64,000 nucleotides of DNA from Mariniflexile maritimum (GTDB lineage: Bacteria > Bacteroidota > Bacteroidia > Flavobacteriales > Flavobacteriaceae). The notes beneath the pieces were generated by a model that saw only the letters and a list, made by a program, of their open reading frames with translations, made no database searches and was not told the origin of the DNA. Positions 26,744 to 34,327 of this stretch are shown piece by piece. The position numbers were made by a program, and so were the translations under genes. How positions within the stretch are numbered: position 1 is the first letter of the stretch; every line of letters starts with the position of its first letter. The DNA lies in assembly GCF_009746565.1 (NCBI RefSeq), contig NZ_WRPN01000002.1, positions 516,697 through 580,696 on the forward strand, in the 5' to 3' direction.

Positions 26744-27157
26744 ATGCTATCCAAAAAAACAAAATACGGATTAAAAGCCCTCACATTTATTGCTAGAAGT
26801 ACGAGCAGTGAACCTGTGCAAGTGGGCGAAATTGCCAAAGGTGAACAAATTCCACAAAAATTTTTAGAAAGTATCTTGCTTGCCTTAAGAAAGGCGGGTA
26901 TTTTAGGTTCTAAAAAAGGGAAACACGGTGGCTATTATTTAAGAAAAGACCCTTCTGAGATTTTAATGACCGAGGTTATGCGCGTTCTTGAAGGCCCTAT
27001 TGCCATGGTGCCATGTGTTAGTTTGAATTTTTATGAAAAGTGCGACGATTGCCCCGATGAAGCTGCTTGTAGCGTACATAAACTCATGATTCAAGTTCGG
27101 GATAGCACACTAGAGGTTTTCAAAAATACCACTTTGAAAGATTTATCCGATAGGTAA
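26744..27157 (+). CDS. Rrf2-family transcriptional regulator
   Basis: A DNA-binding protein of 137 residues. The winged helix-turn-helix spans about residues 1-65 (KYGLKALTFIARS, IPQKFLESILLALRKAGILGSKKGKHGGYYL). The C-terminal part carries Cys91, Cys100, Cys103, Cys109 and His112, a pattern able to hold an Fe-S cluster, though spacing differs from the C-x5-C-x5-C of IscR. It stands just before the sulfate assimilation genes and 14 bases after metZ. CymR and related Rrf2 proteins control cysteine metabolism in other phyla, so control of the adjacent genes is a reasonable inference. A candidate operator lies at 27210. Confidence 0.87.
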   Translation: MLSKKTKYGLKALTFIARSTSSEPVQVGEIAKGEQIPQKFLESILLALRKAGILGSKKGKHGGYYLRKDPSEILMTEVMRVLEGPIAMVPCVSLNFYEKCDDCPDEAACSVHKLMIQVRDSTLEVFKNTTLKDLSDR

Positions 27158-27173
27158 AAAAAATTAAAATATA

Positions 27174-27226
27174 TTTTGATAAGTTCAAAAAAGTATTAAA
27201 TTTGCATTTCCTATTAAATTGGTAGG
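27174..27226 (+). promoter_or_regulatory. Promoter and candidate operator of the sulfate assimilation operon
   Basis: TTTTG (27174-27178), an 18-base spacer and TAAATTTG (27197-27204) form a consensus Bacteroidota promoter. Over the expected start site lies the interrupted palindrome CCTATTAAATTGGTAGG (27210-27226), a form and position fitting a repressor site for the adjacent Rrf2 protein. The promoter is well supported; the operator is inferred. Confidence 0.55.
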
Positions 27227-27247
27227 ATTAGTATAATACGATTTAAA

Positions 27248-27511
27248 ATGATAGATCACGTGTTAATAAATTCAAATCAAGGCGAAAAAACAAGCTATAA
27301 AAAAGATACAGCAAAAGAGAAACCAGCACGTAGTGTCGTAAAATCCATCAGTTGGAGAATCATAGGTACCTTAGATACAATTTTAATTTCATGGGTCGTT
27401 ACAGGTCACTTAACCTTGGCGTTCCAAATTGGCTCGGTAGAGTTGGTTACTAAAATGGTATTGTACTTTTTTCACGAACGCATTTGGAACACGATAAAAT
27501 GGGGAAAATAA
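27248..27511 (+). CDS. DUF2061 small membrane protein
   Basis: A protein of 87 residues with two hydrophobic helices (about 40-55 and 60-77) after a charged N-terminus. It carries the DUF2061 pattern: RSVVKSISWRIIGTLDT, then a helix, SVELVTKMVLYFFHERIW and a final WG motif. It is the first gene of the sulfate reduction cluster and stops 6 bases before cysH. In flavobacteria this family often stands beside sulfate assimilation genes, hinting at a role there, but no activity is known. Sulfate import is a possibility only by association; two short helices alone would need to oligomerise. Confidence 0.8.
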   Translation: MIDHVLINSNQGEKTSYKKDTAKEKPARSVVKSISWRIIGTLDTILISWVVTGHLTLAFQIGSVELVTKMVLYFFHERIWNTIKWGK

Positions 27512-27517
27512 GTTAAT

Positions 27518-28138
27518 ATGATAACACAAAACACGATAAACGAATTAAATACACTGTTTAAAGATGCAAAACCATCTGAAATTATCAAGAAGGCCATCGA
27601 GCTAAATAGTGAGGCGGTAGTAACAACAAATTTCAGACCTTACGAAGCAGCCATCTTGCATGCAGTTAATGTGGTAATACCCAATATTCCCGTGGTTTGG
27701 TGCGATACGGGTTATAATACTCCGCAAACATACAAACATGCCGAACAGGTGATTAATAATTTAAACCTAAACGTGTTTTTGTATGTGCCCAAACAAACAG
27801 CGGCCCATCGCGATGTGGTTATGGGCATCCCAAGTATTGATGCGCCCGAGCATGCCTTGTTTACCGAACAGGTCAAGTTAGAGCCTTTTCGTCGCGCCAT
27901 GGAGGCCCATAAACCAAAAGTTTGGTTTACCAACTTGCGCCAAGGACAAACCGCGTTTCGCAACAGCATTGGCATTTTTAGTTTAAGTAAAGACGGGGTT
28001 TTAAAGGTTAGTCCATTTTATTACTGGACCGATGCCGATTTAGATAAATACCTGGCAGAAAACAACTTGCCAAACGAATTCAAATATTTCGACCCAACAA
28101 AAGCTTTGGAAAACAGGGAATGTGGGTTGCATGCTTAA
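27518..28138 (+). CDS. cysH: Adenylylsulfate/phosphoadenylylsulfate reductase
   Basis: Reduces activated sulfate (PAPS or APS) to sulfite with thioredoxin or a similar thiol donor. It has 206 residues. The catalytic cysteine is in the C-terminal ECGLHA (Cys202). The region of the usual SSSFGIQ PP-loop reads TTNFRPYEAA (36-45) and the DTGY loop reads WCDTGYN. The only other cysteine is Cys62, so the paired cysteines that hold the 4Fe-4S cluster of APS reductases are absent, which points to the PAPS type. Yet no APS kinase gene is present in the cluster. The true substrate is therefore open. Confidence 0.85.
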   Translation: MITQNTINELNTLFKDAKPSEIIKKAIELNSEAVVTTNFRPYEAAILHAVNVVIPNIPVVWCDTGYNTPQTYKHAEQVINNLNLNVFLYVPKQTAAHRDVVMGIPSIDAPEHALFTEQVKLEPFRRAMEAHKPKVWFTNLRQGQTAFRNSIGIFSLSKDGVLKVSPFYYWTDADLDKYLAENNLPNEFKYFDPTKALENRECGLHA

Positions 28139-28142
28139 TAAA

Positions 28143-28170
28143 AGTTAGAAGTACGAAGTTAGAAGTACGA
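28143..28170 (+). repeat. Tandem 14-base repeat after cysH
   Basis: Two exact copies of AGTTAGAAGTACGA (28143-28156, 28157-28170) and the start of a third. It lies in the cysH-cysD gap. With only two units and no spacers it is not a CRISPR. Similar AAGTACGAAGTTAGAAG stretches are familiar between flavobacterial genes. Confidence 0.6.
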
Positions 28171-28196
28171 AGTAAATAGTTAATAATAACAAAAAT

Positions 28197-28263
28197 CCAC
28201 CCGAGTAAGAGTCCTCCCTGAGCCTGCGTTGAGCGCAGTCGAAATGGGAGCTAGGGAACCATT
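28197..28263 (+). promoter_or_regulatory. Composite repeat element directly before cysD start
   Basis: Begins CACCCGAGTAAGAGTCCTCC, holds a CTGCG/CGCAG hairpin within the TTGAGCGCAGTCGAAAT repeat, and ends GGGAGCTAGGGAACCATT before the ATG. The outer parts match the elements before metF (41259) and tyrA (50996); the inner part matches the repeat at 38419. It looks like a start-proximal element into which a dispersed repeat was inserted. Confidence 0.5.
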
Positions 28264-29169
28264 ATGAACAAAGACACATACCATATCAATTCACTAGAAA
28301 ACGAAGCCATTTACATTATACGCGAGGTAGCGGCACAGTTTGAAAAACCCGTACTGTTGTTTTCTGGCGGTAAGGATTCCATTACGTTGGTACGGTTGGC
28401 GGTAAAAGCATTTTACCCGGCAAAAGTACCTTTCCCGTTAATGCATATCGATACAGGCCATAATTTTCCTGAAACCATTGAGTTTAGAGACCGTTTGGTT
28501 AAGGAATTAGGCTTGGAATTAATTGTTAGAAACGTGCAGGATTCCATCGATCAAGGCAAGGTTAAAGAAGAATCTGGCCGTTATGCCAGTAGAAATCAAC
28601 TACAAACCACCACGCTTTTAGATGCCATTGAAGAATTTAAGTTCGATGCATGTATTGGAGGTGCGCGTCGTGATGAAGAAAAGGCACGTGCCAAAGAGCG
28701 TATTTTTTCAGTACGTGACGATTTTGGCCAATGGGATGAAAAAAATCAACGTCCGGAATTGTTCGACATGTTAAACGGCCAAATTAATTTGGGGCAAAAC
28801 GTGCGGGTGTTCCCTATTTCAAACTGGACAGAACTTGATGTTTGGTCGTATATCGAAAGAGAAAATATTGAAATCCCTTCCATCTATTTCGCCCATACAC
28901 GAGCTACTTTTTTAAGGGATGGTTTAATATGGTCTGCTGAAGATGGCGTGGTTTATAGGGATGAACATGAAGAAGTGGTAGAAAGAATGGTGCGTTTTAG
29001 AACCGTTGGCGACATGAGCTGTACGGCAGCCGTTTTATCCGATGCGGCCGATATTGCCACCGTAGTGCAGGAAATAAGGGAAAGCACCATTTCCGAACGC
29101 GGTGCCCGTATAGACGACAAACGCTCGGAAGCAGCCATGGAAAAAAGAAAACAACAAGGTTATTTTTAA
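28264..29169 (+). CDS. cysD: Sulfate adenylyltransferase subunit 2
   Basis: Catalytic subunit of the heterodimeric ATP sulfurylase, which adenylates sulfate to APS. It has 301 residues, the usual size. The N-type ATP pyrophosphatase PP-loop is SGGKDS (residues 34-39). HIDTGHNFPETIEFRD and CIGGARRDEEKARAKERIFS are family signatures, as is the closing ISERGARIDDKRS. It pairs with the CysN GTPase encoded about 100 bases downstream. The start ATG follows a composite repeat element. Confidence 0.95.
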   Translation: MNKDTYHINSLENEAIYIIREVAAQFEKPVLLFSGGKDSITLVRLAVKAFYPAKVPFPLMHIDTGHNFPETIEFRDRLVKELGLELIVRNVQDSIDQGKVKEESGRYASRNQLQTTTLLDAIEEFKFDACIGGARRDEEKARAKERIFSVRDDFGQWDEKNQRPELFDMLNGQINLGQNVRVFPISNWTELDVWSYIERENIEIPSIYFAHTRATFLRDGLIWSAEDGVVYRDEHEEVVERMVRFRTVGDMSCTAAVLSDAADIATVVQEIRESTISERGARIDDKRSEAAMEKRKQQGYF

Positions 29170-29223
29170 GCTATAGGCAATAAGCTTCAGGCTTAAAGCC
29201 GTAGCCAAATAAAATTAAGATAA

Positions 29224-29266
29224 GTTTAAAATGCTTAAAGCGTAAAGCCCAAAGCATAAAGAAAAA
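29224..29266 (+). repeat. AAAGC-rich repeat in the cysD-cysN gap
   Basis: A stretch with repeated CTTAAAGC / CGTAAAGC / CATAAAG units in the 103-base gap. It is non-coding and similar in character to the other low-complexity gaps. Confidence 0.35.
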
Positions 29267-29272
29267 AATAAA

Positions 29273-30520
29273 ATGGAAGTACTAAAAATTGCAACGGCAG
29301 GTAGTGTAGATGATGGAAAAAGTACCCTAATTGGGCGCATACTTTACGACACAAAATCTTTGACCACCGATAAACTAGAGGCCATTGAAAAAACCAGTAA
29401 ACAAAAAGGGTATGATTATCTGGATTTTTCGTTGGCAACCGATGGCTTAGTGGCCGAAAGGGAACAAGGTATCACGATTGATGTGGCCCATATTTATTTT
29501 TCAACAGGCAAAAAAAGTTACATCATTGCCGATACGCCCGGGCATGTGGAATATACCCGAAATATGGTTACGGGCGCTTCAACATCGCAAGCGTCCATCA
29601 TTTTAATTGATGCCAGAAAAGGCGTTATCGAACAAACCAACCGTCACTTTTTTATCAATAATTTGTTGCGTATCAAAGATGTGGTGGTTACCATCAACAA
29701 AATGGATTTGGTTGATTATTCTGAAACCGTTTACAACAAAATCAAAGCCGATTTCTCAGAATTAATGAGCAAGCGCGATTATCAAGACCAAAAAATAACC
29801 TTCATTCCCGTAAGTGCGCTAAAAGGAGACAATGTGGTGAATAAATCTAAAAACATGCCTTGGTACACCGGTGATTCCTTGTTGGAACATTTGGAAAAAC
29901 TGGATAAAAAGGATATTTTCAATGTGGGGACCCCACGTTTTCCGGTGCAATATGTCATTCGCCCTAAAACCGAAGATTTTCACGATTTCAGGGGGTATGC
30001 AGGAAAAGTATATGGCGGCGAGCTAAGTGTTGGCGATGCAGTTGTGGTGCTGCCATCGCAAACAAAATCCAAAATAAAAGACATATATTTTTACGATCAA
30101 AAGTATCAAACAGCATCTCGACGTTCTTCTGTTACCATTACTTTAGAAGATGATATCAACGTAAGCCGTGGCGATATGATTGTTCTGGAAAACGATTTGC
30201 CAACCATCGATAAACAATTTACTGCCAATGTGTGTTGGATGGATTCCAAGCAATTAACCGTGGGTGGCAAATATGTAGTACAACACGGCGTTAATAAGGT
30301 GTTGGCAAAAGTTGATGCGATTCACCATAAAATACATCCCGATTATTCTGGTATCGAAACCAATGTTTCAGAAATTGGCGTTAACGATATTGCTTCGGTA
30401 ACGTTTAAATTAAACAAGCCTATTTTTTATGATAAGTTCAGCAATCATAGAACCAACGGATCGTTTATATTGATTGATACACAGTCCAATAGTACGGTTG
30501 GCGCAGGCTTTATTCAATAG
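29273..30520 (+). CDS. cysN: Sulfate adenylyltransferase subunit 1, GTPase
   Basis: GTPase subunit of ATP sulfurylase, driving APS formation. It has 415 residues with translation-factor-type G motifs: GSVDDGKST (10-18), DTPGH (87-91) and NKMD (142-145), followed by beta-barrel domains. It ends at the barrel, so the fused APS kinase (CysC) found in many NodQ/CysNC proteins is absent. Together with the lack of a separate cysC in the window, this leaves the APS phosphorylation step unaccounted for. It lies in the operon between cysD and the sulfite reductase gene. Confidence 0.94.
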   Translation: MEVLKIATAGSVDDGKSTLIGRILYDTKSLTTDKLEAIEKTSKQKGYDYLDFSLATDGLVAEREQGITIDVAHIYFSTGKKSYIIADTPGHVEYTRNMVTGASTSQASIILIDARKGVIEQTNRHFFINNLLRIKDVVVTINKMDLVDYSETVYNKIKADFSELMSKRDYQDQKITFIPVSALKGDNVVNKSKNMPWYTGDSLLEHLEKLDKKDIFNVGTPRFPVQYVIRPKTEDFHDFRGYAGKVYGGELSVGDAVVVLPSQTKSKIKDIYFYDQKYQTASRRSSVTITLEDDINVSRGDMIVLENDLPTIDKQFTANVCWMDSKQLTVGGKYVVQHGVNKVLAKVDAIHHKIHPDYSGIETNVSEIGVNDIASVTFKLNKPIFYDKFSNHRTNGSFILIDTQSNSTVGAGFIQ

Positions 30521-30577
30521 CCCCTTACTTCCCAATGGGGGAGATTTACAGGTTTGCTAATAATAAATTCATAAAAA

Positions 30578-30606
30578 TCCTATTAGGTTTCAAAAATCTT
30601 TTAGGT
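30578..30606. repeat. Diverged palindrome of the CTGCAAGG family
   Basis: Reads ATCCTATTAGGTTTC then AAAATCTTTTAGG. The layout matches the family but the arms are degenerate. It lies in the cysN-sulfite reductase gap, upstream of the hairpin element at 30645. Confidence 0.35.
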
Positions 30607-30639
30607 GTTGAAAAAAGTATTAACTTAAAAAATACCCAG

Positions 30640-30681
30640 TAAAGTGTTCCTCTCCTTAGTGGGGAGGTCGGGTGGGGCATT
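30640..30681 (+). promoter_or_regulatory. Hairpin plus G-rich element directly before sulfite reductase start
   Basis: CAGTAAAGTGTTCC, then a CCTCTCC / GGGGAGG hairpin around TTAGT, then TCGGGTGGGGCATT and ATG. Form and position match the elements before argB, metF and tyrA. Confidence 0.5.
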
Positions 30682-32778
30682 ATGCAAAGTTTTAGAACGG
30701 AAATAGAAAATCCTATTGTCGAAAGGGATATTATTGAATTGGCTAAAAAAATTGAAGCATTCAATAATGGTACAATTGATGAAGAAAAGTTTAGAAGCCT
30801 GCGTTTGGCGCGTGGCATTTATGGGCAACGTCAAGAAGGCGTTCAAATGGTTCGCATTAAATTGCCCTACGGAAAAGTAAAAAGCAGTCAATTGCGCACC
30901 ATTTCCGATGTGTCCGATGAATATTCGCGCGGGCGTTTACACATTACAACGCGCCAGGATATTCAAATCCATTATGTGGACATTAACAGAACTCCCGAAC
31001 TTTGGGCGTTGTTGGATAAAGATGATGTTACCATTCGGGAAGCATGCGGAAATACCGTAAGAAACGTTACCGCTTCAGAATTGGCGGGCATTGATATAAA
31101 CGAACCTTTCGATGTGTCGCCTTACGCCGATGCCCTGTTCCGTTTCTTCCTAAGAAACCCAATTTGCCAAGAAATGGGCCGTAAGTTTAAGGTGTCCTTT
31201 TCATCTTCCGATGAAGATTCTGGGCTTTCGTATATGCACGATTTGGGCTTTATTGCCAAAATTGAAAAGGGCGTACGCGGATTTAAAGTAATGATTGGCG
31301 GCGGCTTAGGCTCGCAACCACGTCATGCCGATACACTATATCCCTTTTTGCCTTCAGATAAAATTATCCCTTTAATGGAGGGTGTTGTGAGGGTTTTCGA
31401 TAGGTATGGCGAACGTAAAAGTCGCTCAAAGGCCAGAATGAAATTTTTAATTAAAGACATAGGTTTAGAGGCTTTTAAAGCACTGGTCGAGGAAGAACAA
31501 AAAGCCATTGAATTTAAAACAGTTGCTATTGATGCCGATGCGTATGTAACATCACGGCCAGTTTCGGTTGAAGCTCCAAAAGTAGAAATTAAAGACCTTA
31601 ATGCGTTCGAAACATGGAAATCCACAAACCTCATTCCGCAAAAGCAAGCAGGTTACGTTGCTATTGGAATTAAAGTGCTCTTAGGCGATTTTTATACCGA
31701 TAAGGCGCGATTGTTGGCCAATTTAGTGGAAAATTATGCAGCAGGCGAAATTCGTTTATCATTGCGTCAAAACATCGTAATCCCTTTTGTAAAAGAGAAT
31801 TTAATCCCATTTTTCTATACCGAATTGGAAAAATTAGGCTTTACCGAAGCAGGATATAATAAAGCTGTTGATATTACGGCTTGCCCCGGAACGGACACCT
31901 GTAATTTAGGCATAGCAAGTAGCACGGGTATAGCTGCAGAGTTGGAACGTGTTATCAAAACCGAATATCCACACTACTTAAACAACACCGATGTTGTTAT
32001 AAAAATTAGCGGTTGCATGAATGCTTGTGGACAGCACAATATGGCAAATATTGGGTTTCAGGGCATGTCGGTACGCACGCCAGATAAATTGGTGGCACCA
32101 GCGTTACAGGTATTGTTGGGTGGCGCTAACTTGGGCAACGGCAATGGTGTGTTTGCCGATAAAGTGGTGAAAGTCCCCAGTAAACGCGGCCCCGAGGCAT
32201 TACGCCGAATTTTAAATGATATTGATGCCAACGCGAACGGAAAATCGTTTGTGGAGTATTATAAAATTACGGGCGAAAGGTATTTTTACGATTTGTTGAA
32301 CGATCTTCAAGATGTTACCAACTTAACCCAAAGCGATTTTATCGACTGGGGTTCTGAGGAAAAATATGAAAAGGAAATTGGTATTGGCGAATGTGCCGGC
32401 GTTGTTATAGACTTAATTGCTACCTTGTTTTTTGAAAGTGAGGAGAAAATTGAAAATGCGCAACAAGCCTTTGGTGATAAAGTGTATTCAAGTGCCATTT
32501 ATTACGCTTATGCTTCTATGGTAAATTCCGCCAAGGCCATGTTGTTGGCCGAAAACAAAAGTACCAACACCCATGCGGGCATCATCAGCCAATTCGATGC
32601 GTTGTTTGTTGAAAGTGGCCAACTGGATTTAGGAACCTCGTTTTCAGAATTGATTTATCAAATCAATAAAAATGCGCCATCTGAAACATTTGCGGCACAA
32701 TATATACATAGTGCCAACCAGTTTTTAGAGAAAGTAAAAGCATTAAGAAGCCCAAGTTCATTAGTTCCAAAAGATTAA
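30682..32778 (+). CDS. Siroheme sulfite reductase with C-terminal HEPN-like extension
   Basis: Assimilatory reduction of sulfite to sulfide. It has 698 residues. The nitrite/sulfite reductase core (about 1-555) has two ferredoxin-like/4Fe-4S halves; the siroheme and 4Fe-4S ligands are Cys401, Cys407 (CPGTDTC), Cys445 and Cys449 (CMNAC). Arg-rich GRLHITTRQDIQIHY fits siroheme binding. Residues about 560-698 form an added all-helical region (ENAQQAFGDKVYSSAIYYAY, then SAKAMLLAE) that resembles HEPN-type domains. No flavin domain is present, so electrons probably come from ferredoxin; a ferredoxin-NADP reductase gene lies three genes downstream. A role as nitrite reductase is less likely here. 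Confidence 0.88.
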   Translation: MQSFRTEIENPIVERDIIELAKKIEAFNNGTIDEEKFRSLRLARGIYGQRQEGVQMVRIKLPYGKVKSSQLRTISDVSDEYSRGRLHITTRQDIQIHYVDINRTPELWALLDKDDVTIREACGNTVRNVTASELAGIDINEPFDVSPYADALFRFFLRNPICQEMGRKFKVSFSSSDEDSGLSYMHDLGFIAKIEKGVRGFKVMIGGGLGSQPRHADTLYPFLPSDKIIPLMEGVVRVFDRYGERKSRSKARMKFLIKDIGLEAFKALVEEEQKAIEFKTVAIDADAYVTSRPVSVEAPKVEIKDLNAFETWKSTNLIPQKQAGYVAIGIKVLLGDFYTDKARLLANLVENYAAGEIRLSLRQNIVIPFVKENLIPFFYTELEKLGFTEAGYNKAVDITACPGTDTCNLGIASSTGIAAELERVIKTEYPHYLNNTDVVIKISGCMNACGQHNMANIGFQGMSVRTPDKLVAPALQVLLGGANLGNGNGVFADKVVKVPSKRGPEALRRILNDIDANANGKSFVEYYKITGERYFYDLLNDLQDVTNLTQSDFIDWGSEEKYEKEIGIGECAGVVIDLIATLFFESEEKIENAQQAFGDKVYSSAIYYAYASMVNSAKAMLLAENKSTNTHAGIISQFDALFVESGQLDLGTSFSELIYQINKNAPSETFAAQYIHSANQFLEKVKALRSPSSLVPKD

Positions 32779-32799
32779 CTATCAAGGAATTATAAATTT

Positions 32800-33639
32800 A
32801 TGAGAGGTAAAAAAATCATGAATAAAAAAGTAGAAAACATAAATACCGGGCATCAAATTCCCTCTTCGGGTGTTAGGGGTCTAGGGCGTTTAACCGTTGT
32901 AGGCGCGGGCCCAGGCGATGTGGAACTTATTACGCTTAAAGCAATTAAGGCCATTGCGTCTGCTAACGTTATTTTGTATGATGCTCTTATAAATGAAGAA
33001 CTATTAAACTACGCTTCCGCGGAAACAGAATTGATTTTTGTTGGCAAGCGCAAAGGGTGTTATGCCTTTCAGCAAGCGCAAATTAACGAACTAATTGTTG
33101 CCAAAGCAAAGGAAAAAGGTCACGTGGTTCGGTTAAAGGGCGGCGACCCGTTTGTATTTGGTCGGGGTGCCGAAGAAATTGAATATGCACAAAAATTTGG
33201 ACTGGAAACCTTTGTGGTGCCCGGTATTTCATCAGCAATTGCAGTACCTGCGTATCAAGGTATTCCGTTAACAAAACGTGGTGTAGCCGAAAGTTTTTGG
33301 GTCATTACCGCAACAACCAAAGCGCATCAATTATCTGAAGATGTGGCCATAGCGGCAAAATCTACCGCAACGGTTGTTATCCTTATGGGCATGCACAAAT
33401 TAGATGATATTGTTCATATTTTTTCAGTAGAAAACAAGCAAAATACAGCAGTGGCCATCATCCAGGAAGGAACAACAGAAAACGAAAAAGTAGGCTTCGG
33501 AACCATTGCGACCATAACGAAAGTAGTTGAAGAAAAACAATTAACCGCTCCTGCCATTATTGTTATTGGCGATGTGGTGAAAGAGCGTGTAAAATTAACT
33601 TCGGTTTTTGAAGAAGTCAATCAAAATCTATGTTTATGA
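32800..33639 (+). CDS. cobA: Uroporphyrinogen-III C-methyltransferase
   Basis: SAM-dependent methylation of uroporphyrinogen III to precorrin-2, first step of siroheme synthesis. It has 279 residues, with about 35 extra at the N-terminus; an ATG at 32818 is an alternative start. Family motifs are VVGAGPGDVELITLKA, LIFVGKRKG, VVRLKGGDPFVFGRGAEE and VPGISSAIAVPAYQGIPLTKRG. It follows the sulfite reductase gene by 21 bases and overlaps the next gene by 10 bases, so its product feeds the siroheme of the adjacent reductase. Confidence 0.93.
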   Translation: MRGKKIMNKKVENINTGHQIPSSGVRGLGRLTVVGAGPGDVELITLKAIKAIASANVILYDALINEELLNYASAETELIFVGKRKGCYAFQQAQINELIVAKAKEKGHVVRLKGGDPFVFGRGAEEIEYAQKFGLETFVVPGISSAIAVPAYQGIPLTKRGVAESFWVITATTKAHQLSEDVAIAAKSTATVVILMGMHKLDDIVHIFSVENKQNTAVAIIQEGTTENEKVGFGTIATITKVVEEKQLTAPAIIVIGDVVKERVKLTSVFEEVNQNLCL

Positions 33640-34277
33640 ATGCCGAAGAAAACACTAATAATAATTCCAGTGAGCAAGCTATCCCATCAGAGGTTGGAGA
33701 GCTTCGGAATCATTTATACCCCATTTTTTTAAAGGTAAAAAGTTTACATATATTAATTGTTGGAGGCGGGCAGGTAGCTGAAGAAAAATTGGCCTTTTTG
33801 CTAAAGTCAAGTCCCGATGCAAAAGTAACAATGGTATCGCCCATGTTTAGGGAAGCCACTATGGAACTCGCAAAAAAGGGCGATGTTAAATTAATAAAAC
33901 AACGCTATCATAAACGCTATTTAAAAGGAAAGCACCTGGTTATTGCCACAACCAATGTGCCCAAAGTAAATTTAAAGGTGCATAAACATTGCAGAAAACG
34001 CAGTATTTTAGTAAACGTTGCCGATAACCCACCGTATTGCGATTTTTATATGGGCGGCATCGTAACGAAAGGTAATGTAAAGGTTGCAATTTCGACTAAC
34101 GGGAAGTCGCCCACAACAGCTAAGCGCCTACGCCAGTTTTTTGAGGATGTCATTCCTGAAAACATAGACGATTTGGTTAAAAACCTAAATGAATATAGAA
34201 AAACAATAAAGGGTGATTTTGAACAAAAAGTAGAAACGCTTAACGAATTTACCAAAGGATTAATTGAGAAAAAATAA
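33630..34277 (+). CDS. Precorrin-2 dehydrogenase / sirohydrochlorin ferrochelatase
   Basis: Oxidises precorrin-2 and inserts iron to give siroheme; it equals the N-terminal half of CysG (Met8/SirC type). It has 215 residues. The NAD-binding motif is ILIVGGGQVAEEKLAFLL; later IATTNVPKVN, NVADNPPYCDFYMGGIV and ISTNGKSPTTAKRLRQF are family signatures. A non-conserved Asn-rich N-terminus of about 30 residues precedes it. The start overlaps the upstream gene stop by 10 bases, implying translational coupling. Confidence 0.9.
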   Translation: MFMNAEENTNNNSSEQAIPSEVGELRNHLYPIFLKVKSLHILIVGGGQVAEEKLAFLLKSSPDAKVTMVSPMFREATMELAKKGDVKLIKQRYHKRYLKGKHLVIATTNVPKVNLKVHKHCRKRSILVNVADNPPYCDFYMGGIVTKGNVKVAISTNGKSPTTAKRLRQFFEDVIPENIDDLVKNLNEYRKTIKGDFEQKVETLNEFTKGLIEKK

Positions 34278-34280
34278 AGA

Positions 34281-34313
34281 AGACCTACACGATTTTTAAA
34301 ATCTTTAAGGTCT
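34281..34313. repeat. Diverged palindrome of the CTGCAAGG family
   Basis: AGACCT and AGGTCT enclose GATTTT/AAAATC, forming an interrupted hairpin in the 50-base gap before the reductase gene. It is a degraded copy of the family. Confidence 0.4.
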
Positions 34314-34327
34314 AAATTACAAACACT

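Noticed and set aside
27174..27247. Riboswitch or T-box before the sulfate genes
   Set aside because: The leader after the predicted start is only about 35 bases, too short for either; an operator fits better.
28143..28173. Tandem repeat considered as a CRISPR-like array
   Set aside because: Only two units of 14 bases without spacers and without cas genes.
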